Source of the DNA: Solirubrobacteraceae bacterium
GTDB taxonomy: Bacteria > Actinomycetota > Thermoleophilia > Solirubrobacterales > Solirubrobacteraceae
DNA length: 64,000 bases
Assembly (NCBI GenBank): GCA_030447505.1
Contig: JAUJOT010000003.1
Span: 62,001 to 126,000, forward strand
Direction of reading: 5' to 3'
Both the position numbers and the translations under genes were made by a program. The notes under the pieces were generated by a model. That model was given only the letters and a program-made list of their open reading frames with translations. It had not been told where the DNA came from and made no database searches. Shown one piece after another: positions 30,795 through 41,247 of this stretch. How positions within the stretch are numbered: the stretch's first letter is position 1; each line of letters opens with the position of its first letter.

Positions 30795-31598
30795 ATGTCC
30801 GCAGCGGCCACGCTCGTCGAGGCGCTCCAGTCCGTGCGCGCCGATCCGGCGGGCGCGGCGATCCTGCTCGACATCGACGGCACGCTCGCGCCGATCGTGC
30901 GCCATGCCGACGACGCGCATGTTCCCGAGCCGACGCGCACGCAGCTGATCGCCGTCGCCAAGCGCTACGCGATCGTCGGCTGCATCAGCGGGCGCCGCTC
31001 CGCGACCGCGCGCCAGATGGTCTCGCTGGGCACGATCGCCTACGTCGGAAACCACGGCGCCGAGCTGCTGGCGCCGGCCGCGACGGACGTCGAGATCGAC
31101 CCGGAGATCGCCGCCTACGAGCGCACCGTGCGCGAGTTCGCCGAGGCGGTCTACACGATCGAGCTGCAGCGGCTGCGCGTGCGCGTCGAGGACAAGCAGG
31201 CGATCAAGGCCTTTCACTGGCGCGGGGCGCCCGACGAGAACGCCGCCGAGCAGGCGGTGCGCGCGATCGCCGAGCGCGCGCAGGCCGAGGGTCTGGCGAT
31301 CCACTGGGGCCGCAAGGTGCTCGAGGTCCGCCCGCCCGTCGAGATCAGCAAGGGCCGCGGCGTGCGGCGCCTGCTCGACGGCCGCGACCTCGCCGCCGCT
31401 CTCTACGTCGGCGACGACATGACCGACCTCGACGCCTTTGCGGGCCTGCGCGGGCTGGTCGCGGAGGGCCGCCTGGGCGCCGCGCTCTGCGTCGGCGTGC
31501 GGTCAGAGGAGACCCCGCAGCAGCTCGAGGAGCAGGCCGACCTGCTGGTCGACGGTCCGCTCGGCGTGCGCGGGCTGCTGATGGCGCTGGCGAGCTAG
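30795..31598 (+). CDS. otsB: Trehalose-6-phosphate phosphatase
   Basis: LLDIDGTLAPIV, SGRR, VEISKGRGVRRLL, YVGDDMTDLDAF. Confidence 0.92.
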   Translation: MSAAATLVEALQSVRADPAGAAILLDIDGTLAPIVRHADDAHVPEPTRTQLIAVAKRYAIVGCISGRRSATARQMVSLGTIAYVGNHGAELLAPAATDVEIDPEIAAYERTVREFAEAVYTIELQRLRVRVEDKQAIKAFHWRGAPDENAAEQAVRAIAERAQAEGLAIHWGRKVLEVRPPVEISKGRGVRRLLDGRDLAAALYVGDDMTDLDAFAGLRGLVAEGRLGAALCVGVRSEETPQQLEEQADLLVDGPLGVRGLLMALAS

Positions 31599-31613
31599 GG
31601 GAGCGAGGGTCAG

Positions 31614-32141
31614 ATGCGGTTCGTCGACTTCCTGCGGGCCGCGGTGCTGCTCTGCGCCGGCGCGGCGACCGCGCTCGCGACGCTCACCGTGCTGTCGGCA
31701 GGTGCGATGGACGACAGGGTGCTCGTCGTCTTCATCATCGGCTGGTGGACCGTCGCGGTGATGATCGGGACGTGGCTGGGCAGGCGTGCGGAGACGAACT
31801 CGCCAATCGCGCGGCTGCTGGCGTCGGCGAAGTCGAGCATGTCGCTGCCCGAGCAGCGCCCGAGCAGCCTGCTGCTCAACCGGATGTGGCCGCTGCTGCT
31901 GTCGACGGTGCTCGCGCTCGGCCTCGGCCTGTTCGCGCCGCAGATTCCGGCGATCGCGTGCGGCTTTGCGATCATCGGCGCGCTCGCGTGGCGCCAGCAG
32001 GAGGCGGCGGTGACGGCGATCGAGGAGCGCGACGGCGTCGCGTTCTACGTCGAGCCGACCTCGCCGCTCAAGCCGATCAAGCTGGTCCGCGCGCCGGGCT
32101 TCCGGCGCGACCTCGTGTCGGTCGACGGCGCGCCGCGCTGA
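31614..32141 (+). CDS. Hypothetical membrane protein
   Basis: Hydrophobic helices; SD-like GGGAGCGAGGG upstream. Confidence 0.65.
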   Translation: MRFVDFLRAAVLLCAGAATALATLTVLSAGAMDDRVLVVFIIGWWTVAVMIGTWLGRRAETNSPIARLLASAKSSMSLPEQRPSSLLLNRMWPLLLSTVLALGLGLFAPQIPAIACGFAIIGALAWRQQEAAVTAIEERDGVAFYVEPTSPLKPIKLVRAPGFRRDLVSVDGAPR

Positions 32142-32150
32142 GGGGCGGCC

Positions 32151-32867
32151 TCAGAGCAGCGAGACGAGCCCCACGAGCGCCGGCGCGAGCACGAGCGCCG
32201 GCAGGAAGTTGCCGACCTTGACGTCCTTGAGGTCGAGCAGCTTCAGCGAGATCCCGATGATCAGCACGCCGCCGGTCGAGGTCATCGCGCTGAGCGCGTC
32301 TGCGCGCAGGACGTCCTCGAAGAGGCCTGCGCCGAGCGTCAGCGCGCCCTGCACGACGAGCACGGTCACGGCGGCGAACGCGACCCCGGCGCCGAGCGTC
32401 GAGGCGAGCGCGATCGAGGCGAAGCCGTCGAGCAGCGACTTCGTCGCCAGCGGCTCGACGTTGCCGTTCAGGCCGTCCTCGAAGGAGCCGACGACCGTCA
32501 GCGGGCCGACGCAGAACAGCAGGCTCGCCGTGAAGAACGCCTCGCTGACGGTCGATTCGCCCCGCCCACCCCGCGCGCGATCGCGCGAGCGGATGACGCG
32601 CCGCTGGAGGCGATCGCCGAGCCGGGCGAGGCGCGCCTCGATCGCGATCGCCTCGCCGACCAGCCCGCCGAGCAGGATCGCGCCGAGCACGTAGAGCGGG
32701 CTCGTGTCGCGCCAGGCGAGCGCGAGGTCGACGCCGATGACGGCGGTCACGAGGCCGAGGCCGGCGAGCACCCGCTGCTGCAGCCCCGCCGGCAGGCGCC
32801 GGCCGACGGTCACGCCGGCCGCGGTTCCGACCAGGACGGCGCCGACGTTGAGGAGCGTGCCCGTCAT
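32151..32867 (-). CDS. DUF554-family membrane protein
   Basis: GTLLNVGAVLVGTAAGVTVGRRLP ... FCVGPLTVVGSFEDGLNG. Confidence 0.9.
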   Translation of the reverse strand: MTGTLLNVGAVLVGTAAGVTVGRRLPAGLQQRVLAGLGLVTAVIGVDLALAWRDTSPLYVLGAILLGGLVGEAIAIEARLARLGDRLQRRVIRSRDRARGGRGESTVSEAFFTASLLFCVGPLTVVGSFEDGLNGNVEPLATKSLLDGFASIALASTLGAGVAFAAVTVLVVQGALTLGAGLFEDVLRADALSAMTSTGGVLIIGISLKLLDLKDVKVGNFLPALVLAPALVGLVSLL

Positions 32868-32902
32868 CCGGCGTGGGAGGATGGCAGGGTGGGTGGGTGC
32901 TA

Positions 32903-33889
32903 ATGGCGGTCGACGTCCTCATCGTCTCGCTCGGATCGACCGCCGGCCTACGCGCCTCCGACGAGGAGCTCGCTGCGGCCCTGCGCCGGGCGGGCGCCGA
33001 GGTGCAGGTCGTCGCCGCGAAGGCGCCGCGCGAACTGCGCACATACGGGCTGACCGACCTCGCCTGGGCGCGCGCCGCGCGCGTCGCCGCCAGCGGCGCG
33101 ATCGCCGCGCTCGCGCCGCGCGCGGTCGTCTACTCGACGGTCACGGCCGCGCTGCTGTGGCCGCAGCCCGGTGCGATCCGCTATGACGCGCCGGCGGTCG
33201 CCAACCGGCCGGGACGCCACGGCATCTGGCAGCGGCCGCTGGAGCGCCGCCGGCTCGCCGAGGCGCCGCTGCTCGTGGCGGTCGATCCGGGCACGCTCGC
33301 CGAGACGCCGCGCCCGCACGCGCAGGCGATCGTCGTGCCGATCCCCGTCGAGCCGTCGCCGGAGACCGGCGCGCCGCGCGACATCGCGGCGATCACGTAC
33401 GCCGCGAACCCGGAGAAGAAGGGCCTGGATCGCGTGCTGGCCGCATGGACGCGGGCGCGGATCGACGGCGAGCAGCTCGTCGTCGCCGGCGCCGAGCTGC
33501 GGATCGACGCACCGGGCGTGCGCGTCGCCGGCGCGATGCAGCCGCAGACCTACCGCGCGCTGCTGCGGCGCGCGCGCGTCTTCGTCACGGCCCCGCGCCG
33601 CGAGGACTACGGGGTCGCGCAGCTCGAGGCGCTGGCCGATGGCTGCGTCCTCGTCACGAACGCCGCGCCCGGCCCGTACGCCGCGCTGGCGCTCGCGCGC
33701 GAGCTGGACGCGCGGCTCGTCGTCGAGCGCGACGACGCCGGTCCGGGCCTGGCACGCGCGCTGCGGGTCGCGCTCGACGCGACGCCGCCGGACTACGCGC
33801 AGCGCGCGGCGGCGGCGGTGGCGCCGTTTCGCCGCGCCGCGGTCGACGCGGTCGTCCGCGACGAGCTGCTGCCCCGGCTGCTGCGCTGA
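32903..33889 (+). CDS. Glycosyltransferase (GT4/GT1-like)
   Basis: PEKKGLDRVLAAWTRAR ... RVFVTAPRREDYGVAQLEALADGCVLVT. Confidence 0.8.
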   Translation: MAVDVLIVSLGSTAGLRASDEELAAALRRAGAEVQVVAAKAPRELRTYGLTDLAWARAARVAASGAIAALAPRAVVYSTVTAALLWPQPGAIRYDAPAVANRPGRHGIWQRPLERRRLAEAPLLVAVDPGTLAETPRPHAQAIVVPIPVEPSPETGAPRDIAAITYAANPEKKGLDRVLAAWTRARIDGEQLVVAGAELRIDAPGVRVAGAMQPQTYRALLRRARVFVTAPRREDYGVAQLEALADGCVLVTNAAPGPYAALALARELDARLVVERDDAGPGLARALRVALDATPPDYAQRAAAAVAPFRRAAVDAVVRDELLPRLLR

Positions 33890-33930
33890 ACGTGCGCCGG
33901 CGCCGCCGCGCCGCCGCCGGGCGAGCGCGC

Positions 33931-35667
33931 TCAGCCGCGCGCCCGCTTGCGCAGCGCTGCGAACTGCGTCCACGGCCGCGTATTGGCCACCTGCTCGGGC
34001 GTCAGCCAGGCGCGGCGCGCGGTCGCCACGCCCCAGCGCACATGCTCCATCCGCTCGGCGCCGTGGGCGTCGGAGTCGATCAGCAGCAGCACGCCGTGCT
34101 CTGCGGCGGCGCGGGCGTGGACGTCGTCGAGGTCGCGGCGGTCCGGTGCGGAGTTGATCTCGAGCATCGTGCCGGTGCGTGCGGCGGCCGCGATCACCTC
34201 GTCGACGTCCAGCGCGTACGGTTGGCGCGACTGGATCTTGCGCCCCGTCGGGTGGCCGATCGCGTCGATCCAGGGGTGCTCCGTCGCGGCGACCATGCGC
34301 TTGGTCATGTCCGCGGACGACATGCCGAACGAGGTGTGCACCGAGCCGATCACCCAATCCAGCCGCGCGAGCAGCTCGTCGTCGTAGTCCGGCGATCCGT
34401 CGGGCAGGATGTTCGTCTCCGTCCCGGCGAGGACCGTGATCCCCGCGAGCGTCGCGTTGACCTCCGCCACGCGCTCGATCTGGCGCTCGAGATCGTCGGG
34501 CGAGACGTGGTTGCCGAAGCCGTGCGTCGCCGAGTGGTCGGTGATCGCGATGTACTCGTAGCCGCGCTCGAGGGCGGCCCGCGCCATCTGCTCGATGCTG
34601 TTGCGACCGTCCGACGCGGTCGTGTGCATGTGCAGGTCGCCGCGCAGGTCCTCGACCGTGATGAGCCTCGGCGGGACGAAGCCGGGTGACAGCTCGCCGC
34701 GGTTCTCGCGCAGCTCGGGCTCGGGATACGCCAGCCCGAGGCGCTCGTAGACCGCCTCCTCGCTCGGGCAGCGCAGCGTCTCGCCGCTCTGGTCGTCGAG
34801 GATCCCGTACTCGCTGACGTGCAGCCCGCGCCGCACGGCCGCCTCGCGCAGCGCCACGTTGTGCGCCTGTGAGCCGGTGAAGTGCTGCAGCAGGTTGCCG
34901 AAGTTCTCGGGCTCGACGACGCGCAGGTCGACCGGCAGGCCGGTGTGCGTGCGCCCGCGCGCGGCGTTCTCGTTGGGCGCCGACGCCGACTCGATGAGGT
35001 CGAGCTCGCCCAGCGCGCGTGCAAGGGCACCGGGGTCGGTCGCGGTCGCGACGATGTCGAGATCCTTGACGGAGTCGGCCTGGCGACGCGCCGATCCGGC
35101 GAGCTCGACGCGCTCGGCAGCGGGATGCTCGCGCAACGCGGCGACGATCTGCTCGCCGACGCCCAGGGCGCGGTGCAGCAGCACGCGCTGCGCCGGCTTG
35201 TCGCCGATGCCGGCGCCGATCGACGACAGCACGGAGGCCTCGAACTTCGGCCCGAAGCCCCTGATGCCGCGCAGCTGCTCGCCCTCGGCGGCCGCACGCA
35301 GCATCTCCAGGGAGTCGATCCCGAGCTCGTCGAACAGCCGCCGTGCGCGCTTCGGTCCGAGCCCGGGCAGGCGCGTCATCTCGAGCAGCCCCGTGGGGTA
35401 CTTCGCGCGCAGCTTGACCGCCGACGGGATGTCGCCGGTCTCGAGCAGCGCGAGGATCTTCTCCTCGAGCGTCTTGCCGATCCCTGGCAGCGAGGTCACC
35501 GTGCCCTTGCGTGTCAGCGCCGCGACCGACACCGTCGCCTCGCGCGCAGCCTTCGCCGCCGACCGGTAGGCGAGCACGCGATGGACGATCGCCCCGTCGA
35601 GCTCGTAGAGGTCGGCAAGCTCGTCGAACGCCGCCGCGATCTCGAGGTTCGAGGGGTCCGCTGCCAT
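33931..35667 (-). CDS. polX: Family X DNA polymerase with PHP domain
   Basis: N-terminal helix-hairpin-helix (SLPGIGKTLEEKI), nucleotidyltransferase (ELAGSARRQADSVKDLDIV), PHP (RGDLHMHTTASDGRNSIEQM). Confidence 0.93.
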   Translation of the reverse strand: MAADPSNLEIAAAFDELADLYELDGAIVHRVLAYRSAAKAAREATVSVAALTRKGTVTSLPGIGKTLEEKILALLETGDIPSAVKLRAKYPTGLLEMTRLPGLGPKRARRLFDELGIDSLEMLRAAAEGEQLRGIRGFGPKFEASVLSSIGAGIGDKPAQRVLLHRALGVGEQIVAALREHPAAERVELAGSARRQADSVKDLDIVATATDPGALARALGELDLIESASAPNENAARGRTHTGLPVDLRVVEPENFGNLLQHFTGSQAHNVALREAAVRRGLHVSEYGILDDQSGETLRCPSEEAVYERLGLAYPEPELRENRGELSPGFVPPRLITVEDLRGDLHMHTTASDGRNSIEQMARAALERGYEYIAITDHSATHGFGNHVSPDDLERQIERVAEVNATLAGITVLAGTETNILPDGSPDYDDELLARLDWVIGSVHTSFGMSSADMTKRMVAATEHPWIDAIGHPTGRKIQSRQPYALDVDEVIAAAARTGTMLEINSAPDRRDLDDVHARAAAEHGVLLLIDSDAHGAERMEHVRWGVATARRAWLTPEQVANTRPWTQFAALRKRARG

Positions 35668-35691
35668 CCGGCACGTAGGGTAGTCGCGCCC

Positions 35692-36435
35692 ATGCCGGCA
35701 GCCGTCTGGCTCATCATGCCCACCTACGACGAGGCCGAGAACATCGCGGCGGTGCTGGCGGCCGCGCGCGCCGTGCTCGAAGAGGCGGCGCCGGCCGGCT
35801 ACCGGATCCTCGTCGTCGACGACGGATCGCCCGACGGGACGGGCGACATCGCCGACGCGATCGCGGCCCAGCACGACGTCGTCGACGTTCTGCACCGCAC
35901 GACGCGCGAGGGGCTCGGGCCGGCGTACCTCGCCGGCTTCGCGTATGCGCTCGGGCACGGCGCGCAGTTCGTCATCGAGATGGACGCCGACTTCTCCCAC
36001 GACCCCGCCGACCTCGCCCGGCTGCTCGCCGCCGCCCGCGACGCCGATCTCGTGCTCGGCTCGCGCTACGTCGCCGGCGGCGCCGTCACCGACTGGGGCC
36101 GCGTGCGGCGGTTCGTCAGTCGCGCCGGCTCGTGGTACGCGCGGGTCGTGCTCGGCCTCGACGTGCGCGACCTGACGGGCGGCTTCAAGTGCTTCCGCCG
36201 CGAGGTGCTCGAGGCGATCGACCTGCCGACGGTGCGATCGCGCGGCTACGCCTTCCAGGTCGAGCTCACGCACCGCGCCGTGCATGCGGGCTTTCGCGTC
36301 GTCGAGCTGCCGATCGTCTTTCGCGACCGCGAGCAGGGGCACTCGAAGATGTCGTGGCGGATCGCGGGTGAGGCGGCCCTGCTCGTCCCGCAGCTGCGCT
36401 TTGCTCGCACATCCGGCCAGCGCCGCCGCCGCTGA
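35692..36435 (+). CDS. Polyprenol monophosphomannose synthase-like GT2
   Basis: LIMPTYDEAENIAAVL, ILVVDDGSPDGTGDIAD, MDADFSHDPADLARLL, LTGGFKCFRREVLEAI. Confidence 0.93.
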   Translation: MPAAVWLIMPTYDEAENIAAVLAAARAVLEEAAPAGYRILVVDDGSPDGTGDIADAIAAQHDVVDVLHRTTREGLGPAYLAGFAYALGHGAQFVIEMDADFSHDPADLARLLAAARDADLVLGSRYVAGGAVTDWGRVRRFVSRAGSWYARVVLGLDVRDLTGGFKCFRREVLEAIDLPTVRSRGYAFQVELTHRAVHAGFRVVELPIVFRDREQGHSKMSWRIAGEAALLVPQLRFARTSGQRRRR

Positions 36436-36470
36436 GCGCGCCCGCCGGCGCGCGCGCCGATCCGTCGCAC

Positions 36471-37166
36471 GTGCAGACATCGGATCTCGTGCTCGTCCGC
36501 GGGCTGGCGCACACCCGAGCCACGCTCGACGCGTGGAACGAGCGTCCGGCGCCGATCGTCGGGCGCTGGATCGCCGGCGCGCTTGCGATCGCCCTGCTGC
36601 TGCTGGCCGCGGTCTGGGTCGTCGCGCGAGTGGCGACGCCGGACGTCTCGCAGTCCTCATTCGGAATCCTCGATCGTCCCGATCTCGGTCAGGTCGTGCA
36701 CGTCCTCGTGCGCAACGCGCTCGTGCTCGCGCTGCACGCGTTCGCCTGCATCGCCGGCTTCATCGCGGGAAGCTCCCTGCCGCAGGAGGCCCAGCGCCAC
36801 AGCGGCGCCTGGCGCTGGATCCACGACAAGGCCGGGCCGCTGGCGATTTCCTTCGTCGTCGCTGCGACGACCTTCTCGCTGGTCACGCAGGCGTACGTCC
36901 TCGGCCAGGGCACGTCTTCGCTGGCCGCGCAGCTCGACATCTCCCCCGGACTGCTGCTGATCGGCCTGCTGCCGCACGCGCTGCCCGAGCTCGTCGCGCT
37001 CTTCCTGCCGCTCGCGGCCTGGATCGTCGCCAGCCGCCAGAAGGACTGGCACGAGCTGCTGGCCGCCACGCTCGTGACCGTCATGCTCGCCGCCCCCGTG
37101 CTCGTCGCCGCTGCCTTCGTCGAGGTCTACGTCACCCCGGGCCTGCTGCGCGCGCTCACCGGGTAA
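36471..37166 (+). CDS. SpoIIM-like membrane protein
   Basis: Multiple TMs; ALHAFACIAGFIAGSSL ... LLPHALPELVALFLPLAAWIVA. Confidence 0.7.
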   Translation: MQTSDLVLVRGLAHTRATLDAWNERPAPIVGRWIAGALAIALLLLAAVWVVARVATPDVSQSSFGILDRPDLGQVVHVLVRNALVLALHAFACIAGFIAGSSLPQEAQRHSGAWRWIHDKAGPLAISFVVAATTFSLVTQAYVLGQGTSSLAAQLDISPGLLLIGLLPHALPELVALFLPLAAWIVASRQKDWHELLAATLVTVMLAAPVLVAAAFVEVYVTPGLLRALTG

Positions 37167-37293
37167 GCCTCACGAGCAGGCGCCGACATCGCGGCGACCG
37201 GCACTACTTCAGTTTGTATAGTGGCATGCAGCCTTCGCCCTGCGGTCGTCGCGACCGCCGAACCTACGGGCGACGTCACAAAGGAGACAGCGA

Positions 37294-37623
37294 ATGGCCG
37301 GACCGATCATCGAAGTGACGGACGACAGCTTCCAGGCCGAGGTCCTCGAGTCCGAGAGCCCGATCCTCGTCGACTTCTGGGCCCCGTGGTGCGCTCCGTG
37401 CCGCGCGATCGCCCCGCTGCTCGAGGAGATCGCCGAGGGCCGTGACGATGTGCGCATCGTGAAGCTCAACGTCGACGAGAACCAGATCACGGCCGCGCAG
37501 TACCAGATCCTCTCGATCCCGTCGCTGATCCTCTTCAACAACGGCGCCGAGACCAAGCGCCTGCGCCCGACCCGCTCGAAGAGCCAGCTCGAAGAGCAGC
37601 TCGAGCTCGAGCCCGCCGCCTAG
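37294..37623 (+). CDS. trxA: Thioredoxin
   Basis: ILVDFWAPWCAPCRAIAPLLEEIA; AAGGAGA SD upstream. Confidence 0.95.
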   Translation: MAGPIIEVTDDSFQAEVLESESPILVDFWAPWCAPCRAIAPLLEEIAEGRDDVRIVKLNVDENQITAAQYQILSIPSLILFNNGAETKRLRPTRSKSQLEEQLELEPAA

Positions 37624-37652
37624 TCCGCTGCCCGCGCAGCCCAGCGATCGCG

Positions 37653-40600
37653 TCAGGCGGGAGCGACGGAGATCCGCAGCTCGCGGCCCTCGATGCTCGC
37701 GACGCGGTCGCTGCCGTTGGCGCTGTAGCGCACCGCGACCGCGAGCACCTCGCCGCTGAGGTAGCTCTCGTGCAAGCGCGCGGCGTCGAGCAGCAGATCG
37801 TCGCCGTCGAGCGTCAGGACGATCCGGTCGGAGATGTCGAGGCCGGCATCGCGGCGCGCGAGCTGGACGGCGTGCACGATCTCGCGCGCGAGGCCTTCGC
37901 GGCGCAGGTCGTCGTCGACCGCGAGCTCCAGCGCGACGGCGTGCGATCCCTCGCGCTCGAGCTGGTAGCCCGCCAGCGGCGCCATCGCGACCTGCAGGTC
38001 GTCGGAGTCGAGCGTGTGGTCGTGGCCGTCGATGAAGATGCCGACCGGCCGGCCGTCGCGCAGCGCCTCGGCGACGTGGTCGGCATCGAGGCCGGCGACA
38101 GCCGCGGCGACCTGCGGCATCGCCTTTCCGAAGCGCGGCCCGAGCGTGCGGTAGTTGGGCTTCAGCGTGTACGAGCCGAGCTCGTCGGCCTGTGAGACGA
38201 AGCGCAGTCCCTTGACGTTGAGCTCCTCGCGCACGACCTCGCCGAGGCGCTCGATCGCGTCGCGCTCGCGACCGGCGGCCACGACGACGGCCTCGTGCAG
38301 CGGCTGGCGGACCTTGATCTTCGCGGCGGCGCGCGCGGCGAGCCCGAGCCGCACGGTCTCGCGCGCGATCGCCATCGCCTGCTCGAGCGCCTCGTCTCGC
38401 GCCGGCGCCTCCGGCCAATCGGTGAGATGGACGCTCGGCTGGCCCCCGTCGAGGTTGTCGTAGATCTCGTCGGCGATGAACGGGGTGAACGGCGCGAGCA
38501 GCTGGGCGACCGTCACGAGGCTGTGGCGCAGCGTCTCGAGCGCGACCGCGTCGCCGTCCCAGAAGCGTGGCCGCGAGCGGCGCACGTACCAGTTGGAGAG
38601 GTCGTCGACGAACTCCGCTATCGCACGACCGGCCACCGTCGCGTCGTAGGCGTCCAGGCGCTCGGTGACGATCGTGGTCGTCGCGCTCAGGCGCGACCGG
38701 ATCCAGCGGTCGAGGTCGGTCTGCTCGCCGCTCTCGCCGGGTTCGTACATCGCGCAGACGCGATAGGTGTTCCAGAGCTGTCGCAGGAACAGCCGCACGC
38801 CCTCGCCGACGGCGTCGGGCGAGAAGAGGTAGCCGTCCCATGGCTGCTTCGAGGTGAAGAAGTACCAGCGCAGCGCATCGGCGCCGAAGCGGTCGATGAC
38901 ATCGGCCGGAGCGATGACGTTGCCCCTCGACTTCGACATCTTCTGCGCTTTGTCGTCGAGGATCAGGCCGAGGCAGACGACGTGGCGATAGGGCGCCTGC
39001 GGTCCGCGCAGCAGCGTGGAGACGGCGAGCAGCGAGTAGAACCAGCCGCGCGTCTGGTCCAGGGCCTCACAGATGAAGTCGGCCGGGTAGAGCTGCTCGA
39101 CGGCGTGCTCGCCGGCGAACGGCTCATGGCGCTGGGCGAACGGCATCGCGCCCGAGTCAAACCAGACGTCGATCACCTCCGGTACGCGCGTCGCGCTCTG
39201 CCCGCAGGCGTCGCAGGCGAACGTGACGTCGTCGACGAACGGGCGGTGCGGGTCCCGCAGGCGAACGCCGGAGCGCTGCTCGAGCTCGTCGAGCGAGCCG
39301 ATCACCGTGACGTGGCCCTGTTCGCAGCGCCAGACCGGCAGTGGCGTGCCCCAGTAGCGCTCACGCGACAGCGCCCAGTCGACGTTGTTCTCCAGCCAGT
39401 CGCCGAAGCGCCCGTGCTTGATGTGCTCGGGGTGCCAGCTGACCTGCTCGTTGGCGGCGAGCAGCTCGTCGCGGATCCGCGAGGTCGCGATGTACCAGGA
39501 CGGCTTGGCGTAGTACAGCAGCGGCGTCGAGCAGCGCCAGCAATGCGGATAGGAGTGCTCGTAGGACTCGGCGCGCAGCAGCCGGCCGCGCCTGCGCAGG
39601 TCCTCGATCAGGTCCTGGTCGGCATCCTTGACGAAGCGTCCCTCGTAGGATCCGACGCGCTCGTCGTACGTGCCGTCGACGCGCACAGGGTTGACGACGT
39701 TCAGCCCGTACTGCTGGCCGAGCCGGAAGTCGTCCTCGCCGAAGGCGATCGCCGTGTGGACGATCCCGGTGCCGTCGTCGGCGCTGACGAAGTCGCCGAG
39801 CAGGACGGTGTGCCCGCGCTCGCCGTACTCGTCGGCCGCGAGGTAGGAGAACGGCGGCTCGTAGCGGACGCCGTCCAGCGCGGCGCCCGGAAAGCGATCG
39901 AGGATCTGCACGTGCTCGGGGTCGCCGAGCACCTTCTCGGTGAGCGCCTCGGCGAGCACGACCGGGGCCTCCAGCGTGCCGGTCTTGGCGCGAACGTAGA
40001 CGAGCTCGGGATCGACCGCGACCGCGGCGTTCGACACGAGCGTCCACGGCGTCGTCGTCCAGATCAACAGCTCGTCGCCGGCCTGCAGCGGGCCGCCGTC
40101 CTGCGCGACGCGGAAGCGCACGTAGACCGACGGGTCCTCGACGTCCTCGTAGCCGAGCGCGACCTCGTGGCTCGACAGTGCGGTGCCGCAGCGCGGGCAG
40201 TAGGGGACGACGCGGTGGCCCTCGTAGAGCAGGCCCTTGTCGGCGATCTGCTTCAGCGACCACCAGACCGACTCGACATAGCTCGCATCGAGCGTGCGGT
40301 AGGCGTTCTCGAGGTCGAGCCAGAAGCCGATCCGCTCCGTCAGCGCGTTCCAGTCCTCGAGGAACTCGAACACGGACTCGCGGCACTGGGCGTTGAACGC
40401 CTCGATCCCGTACTCCTCGATCTCCGCCTTCGTCTTGATCCCGAGCTTCTTCTCGACCGCGATCTCGACGGGCAGGCCGTGCGTGTCCCAGCCTCCGCGC
40501 CGCTCGACGTAGTAGCCGCGCATCGTGCGAAAGCGGGGAAAGATGTCCTTGAAGGCGCGGCTCAGGACGTGGTGCACGCCGGGCCGGCCGTTGGCTGTCG

Positions 40601-40745
40601 GCGGGCCCTCCCAGAAGCTCCACGGCTGCGCAGCCTCGCGGCGGCGCAGCGACTCACGGAAGACGTCACGCTCGCGCCAGCGCACGAGAACCTGCTCCTC
40701 GAGTCGGGGGAACGAGACCTGCGCGTCGACGGGGCGCTTCGCCAT
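37653..40745 (-). CDS. ileS: Isoleucyl-tRNA synthetase
   Basis: FWEGPPTANGRPGVHHVLSRAFKDIFPRF, GWDTHGLPVEIAVEKKLGI, KMSKSRGNVI. Confidence 0.97.
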   Translation of the reverse strand: MAKRPVDAQVSFPRLEEQVLVRWRERDVFRESLRRREAAQPWSFWEGPPTANGRPGVHHVLSRAFKDIFPRFRTMRGYYVERRGGWDTHGLPVEIAVEKKLGIKTKAEIEEYGIEAFNAQCRESVFEFLEDWNALTERIGFWLDLENAYRTLDASYVESVWWSLKQIADKGLLYEGHRVVPYCPRCGTALSSHEVALGYEDVEDPSVYVRFRVAQDGGPLQAGDELLIWTTTPWTLVSNAAVAVDPELVYVRAKTGTLEAPVVLAEALTEKVLGDPEHVQILDRFPGAALDGVRYEPPFSYLAADEYGERGHTVLLGDFVSADDGTGIVHTAIAFGEDDFRLGQQYGLNVVNPVRVDGTYDERVGSYEGRFVKDADQDLIEDLRRRGRLLRAESYEHSYPHCWRCSTPLLYYAKPSWYIATSRIRDELLAANEQVSWHPEHIKHGRFGDWLENNVDWALSRERYWGTPLPVWRCEQGHVTVIGSLDELEQRSGVRLRDPHRPFVDDVTFACDACGQSATRVPEVIDVWFDSGAMPFAQRHEPFAGEHAVEQLYPADFICEALDQTRGWFYSLLAVSTLLRGPQAPYRHVVCLGLILDDKAQKMSKSRGNVIAPADVIDRFGADALRWYFFTSKQPWDGYLFSPDAVGEGVRLFLRQLWNTYRVCAMYEPGESGEQTDLDRWIRSRLSATTTIVTERLDAYDATVAGRAIAEFVDDLSNWYVRRSRPRFWDGDAVALETLRHSLVTVAQLLAPFTPFIADEIYDNLDGGQPSVHLTDWPEAPARDEALEQAMAIARETVRLGLAARAAAKIKVRQPLHEAVVVAAGRERDAIERLGEVVREELNVKGLRFVSQADELGSYTLKPNYRTLGPRFGKAMPQVAAAVAGLDADHVAEALRDGRPVGIFIDGHDHTLDSDDLQVAMAPLAGYQLEREGSHAVALELAVDDDLRREGLAREIVHAVQLARRDAGLDISDRIVLTLDGDDLLLDAARLHESYLSGEVLAVAVRYSANGSDRVASIEGRELRISVAPA

Positions 40746-40769
40746 CGCGAGCAGTGTAGGTACAACGCG

Positions 40770-41201
40770 TCAGGCCGCGAGCTTGCGGCAGATGCTGGCC
40801 AGGCTGCGCTTCTCTGCCTCGTCGAGGACGGCGAACGCCTGCGCGACGCGCTCGCTGTGCTCGGGGAACAGCCGATCGACGGTCTCGGCACCGCGCGCGG
40901 TGATCGCGACGCTCGCCGCGCGACGGTCGCTCAGCAGGCGCTGACGATCCACGAGCCCGCGACTCTCGAGCGTCGTCACGACCTCGGTCGCGTTGGCCTT
41001 CGACGTGCGCAGGCGCGCGCGCAGCAGGCGCAGCTCGAGCTCGCCGCCGGCGGTGGTGAGGATCACGAGGACCGAGAAGCCGGTCGCCGACAGCCCCTCG
41101 CGCTCGAGGTCGCAGGTCAGGCGGCGGCGAACGGACGCCTCGGCGCGCAGAAGCGAATCGAGAGCGCGATGCGCGAGCGGGTCGCCGGGAACGAGCGTCA
41201 T
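40770..41201 (-). CDS. MarR-family regulator
   Basis: LSATGFSVLVILTTAGGELELRLLRARLRTSKANATEVVTTLESRGLVDRQRLLSDRRAASVAITARG. Confidence 0.88.
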   Translation of the reverse strand: MTLVPGDPLAHRALDSLLRAEASVRRRLTCDLEREGLSATGFSVLVILTTAGGELELRLLRARLRTSKANATEVVTTLESRGLVDRQRLLSDRRAASVAITARGAETVDRLFPEHSERVAQAFAVLDEAEKRSLASICRKLAA

Positions 41202-41247
41202 CCTGGCCCCGGACCGTAGCGGCCGGAGCGGACGCGATTGAGCTGCG

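Noticed and set aside
38295-41219. 974-aa ORF antisense to ileS
   Set aside because: Shadow ORF; the sense strand encodes unmistakable IleS motifs.
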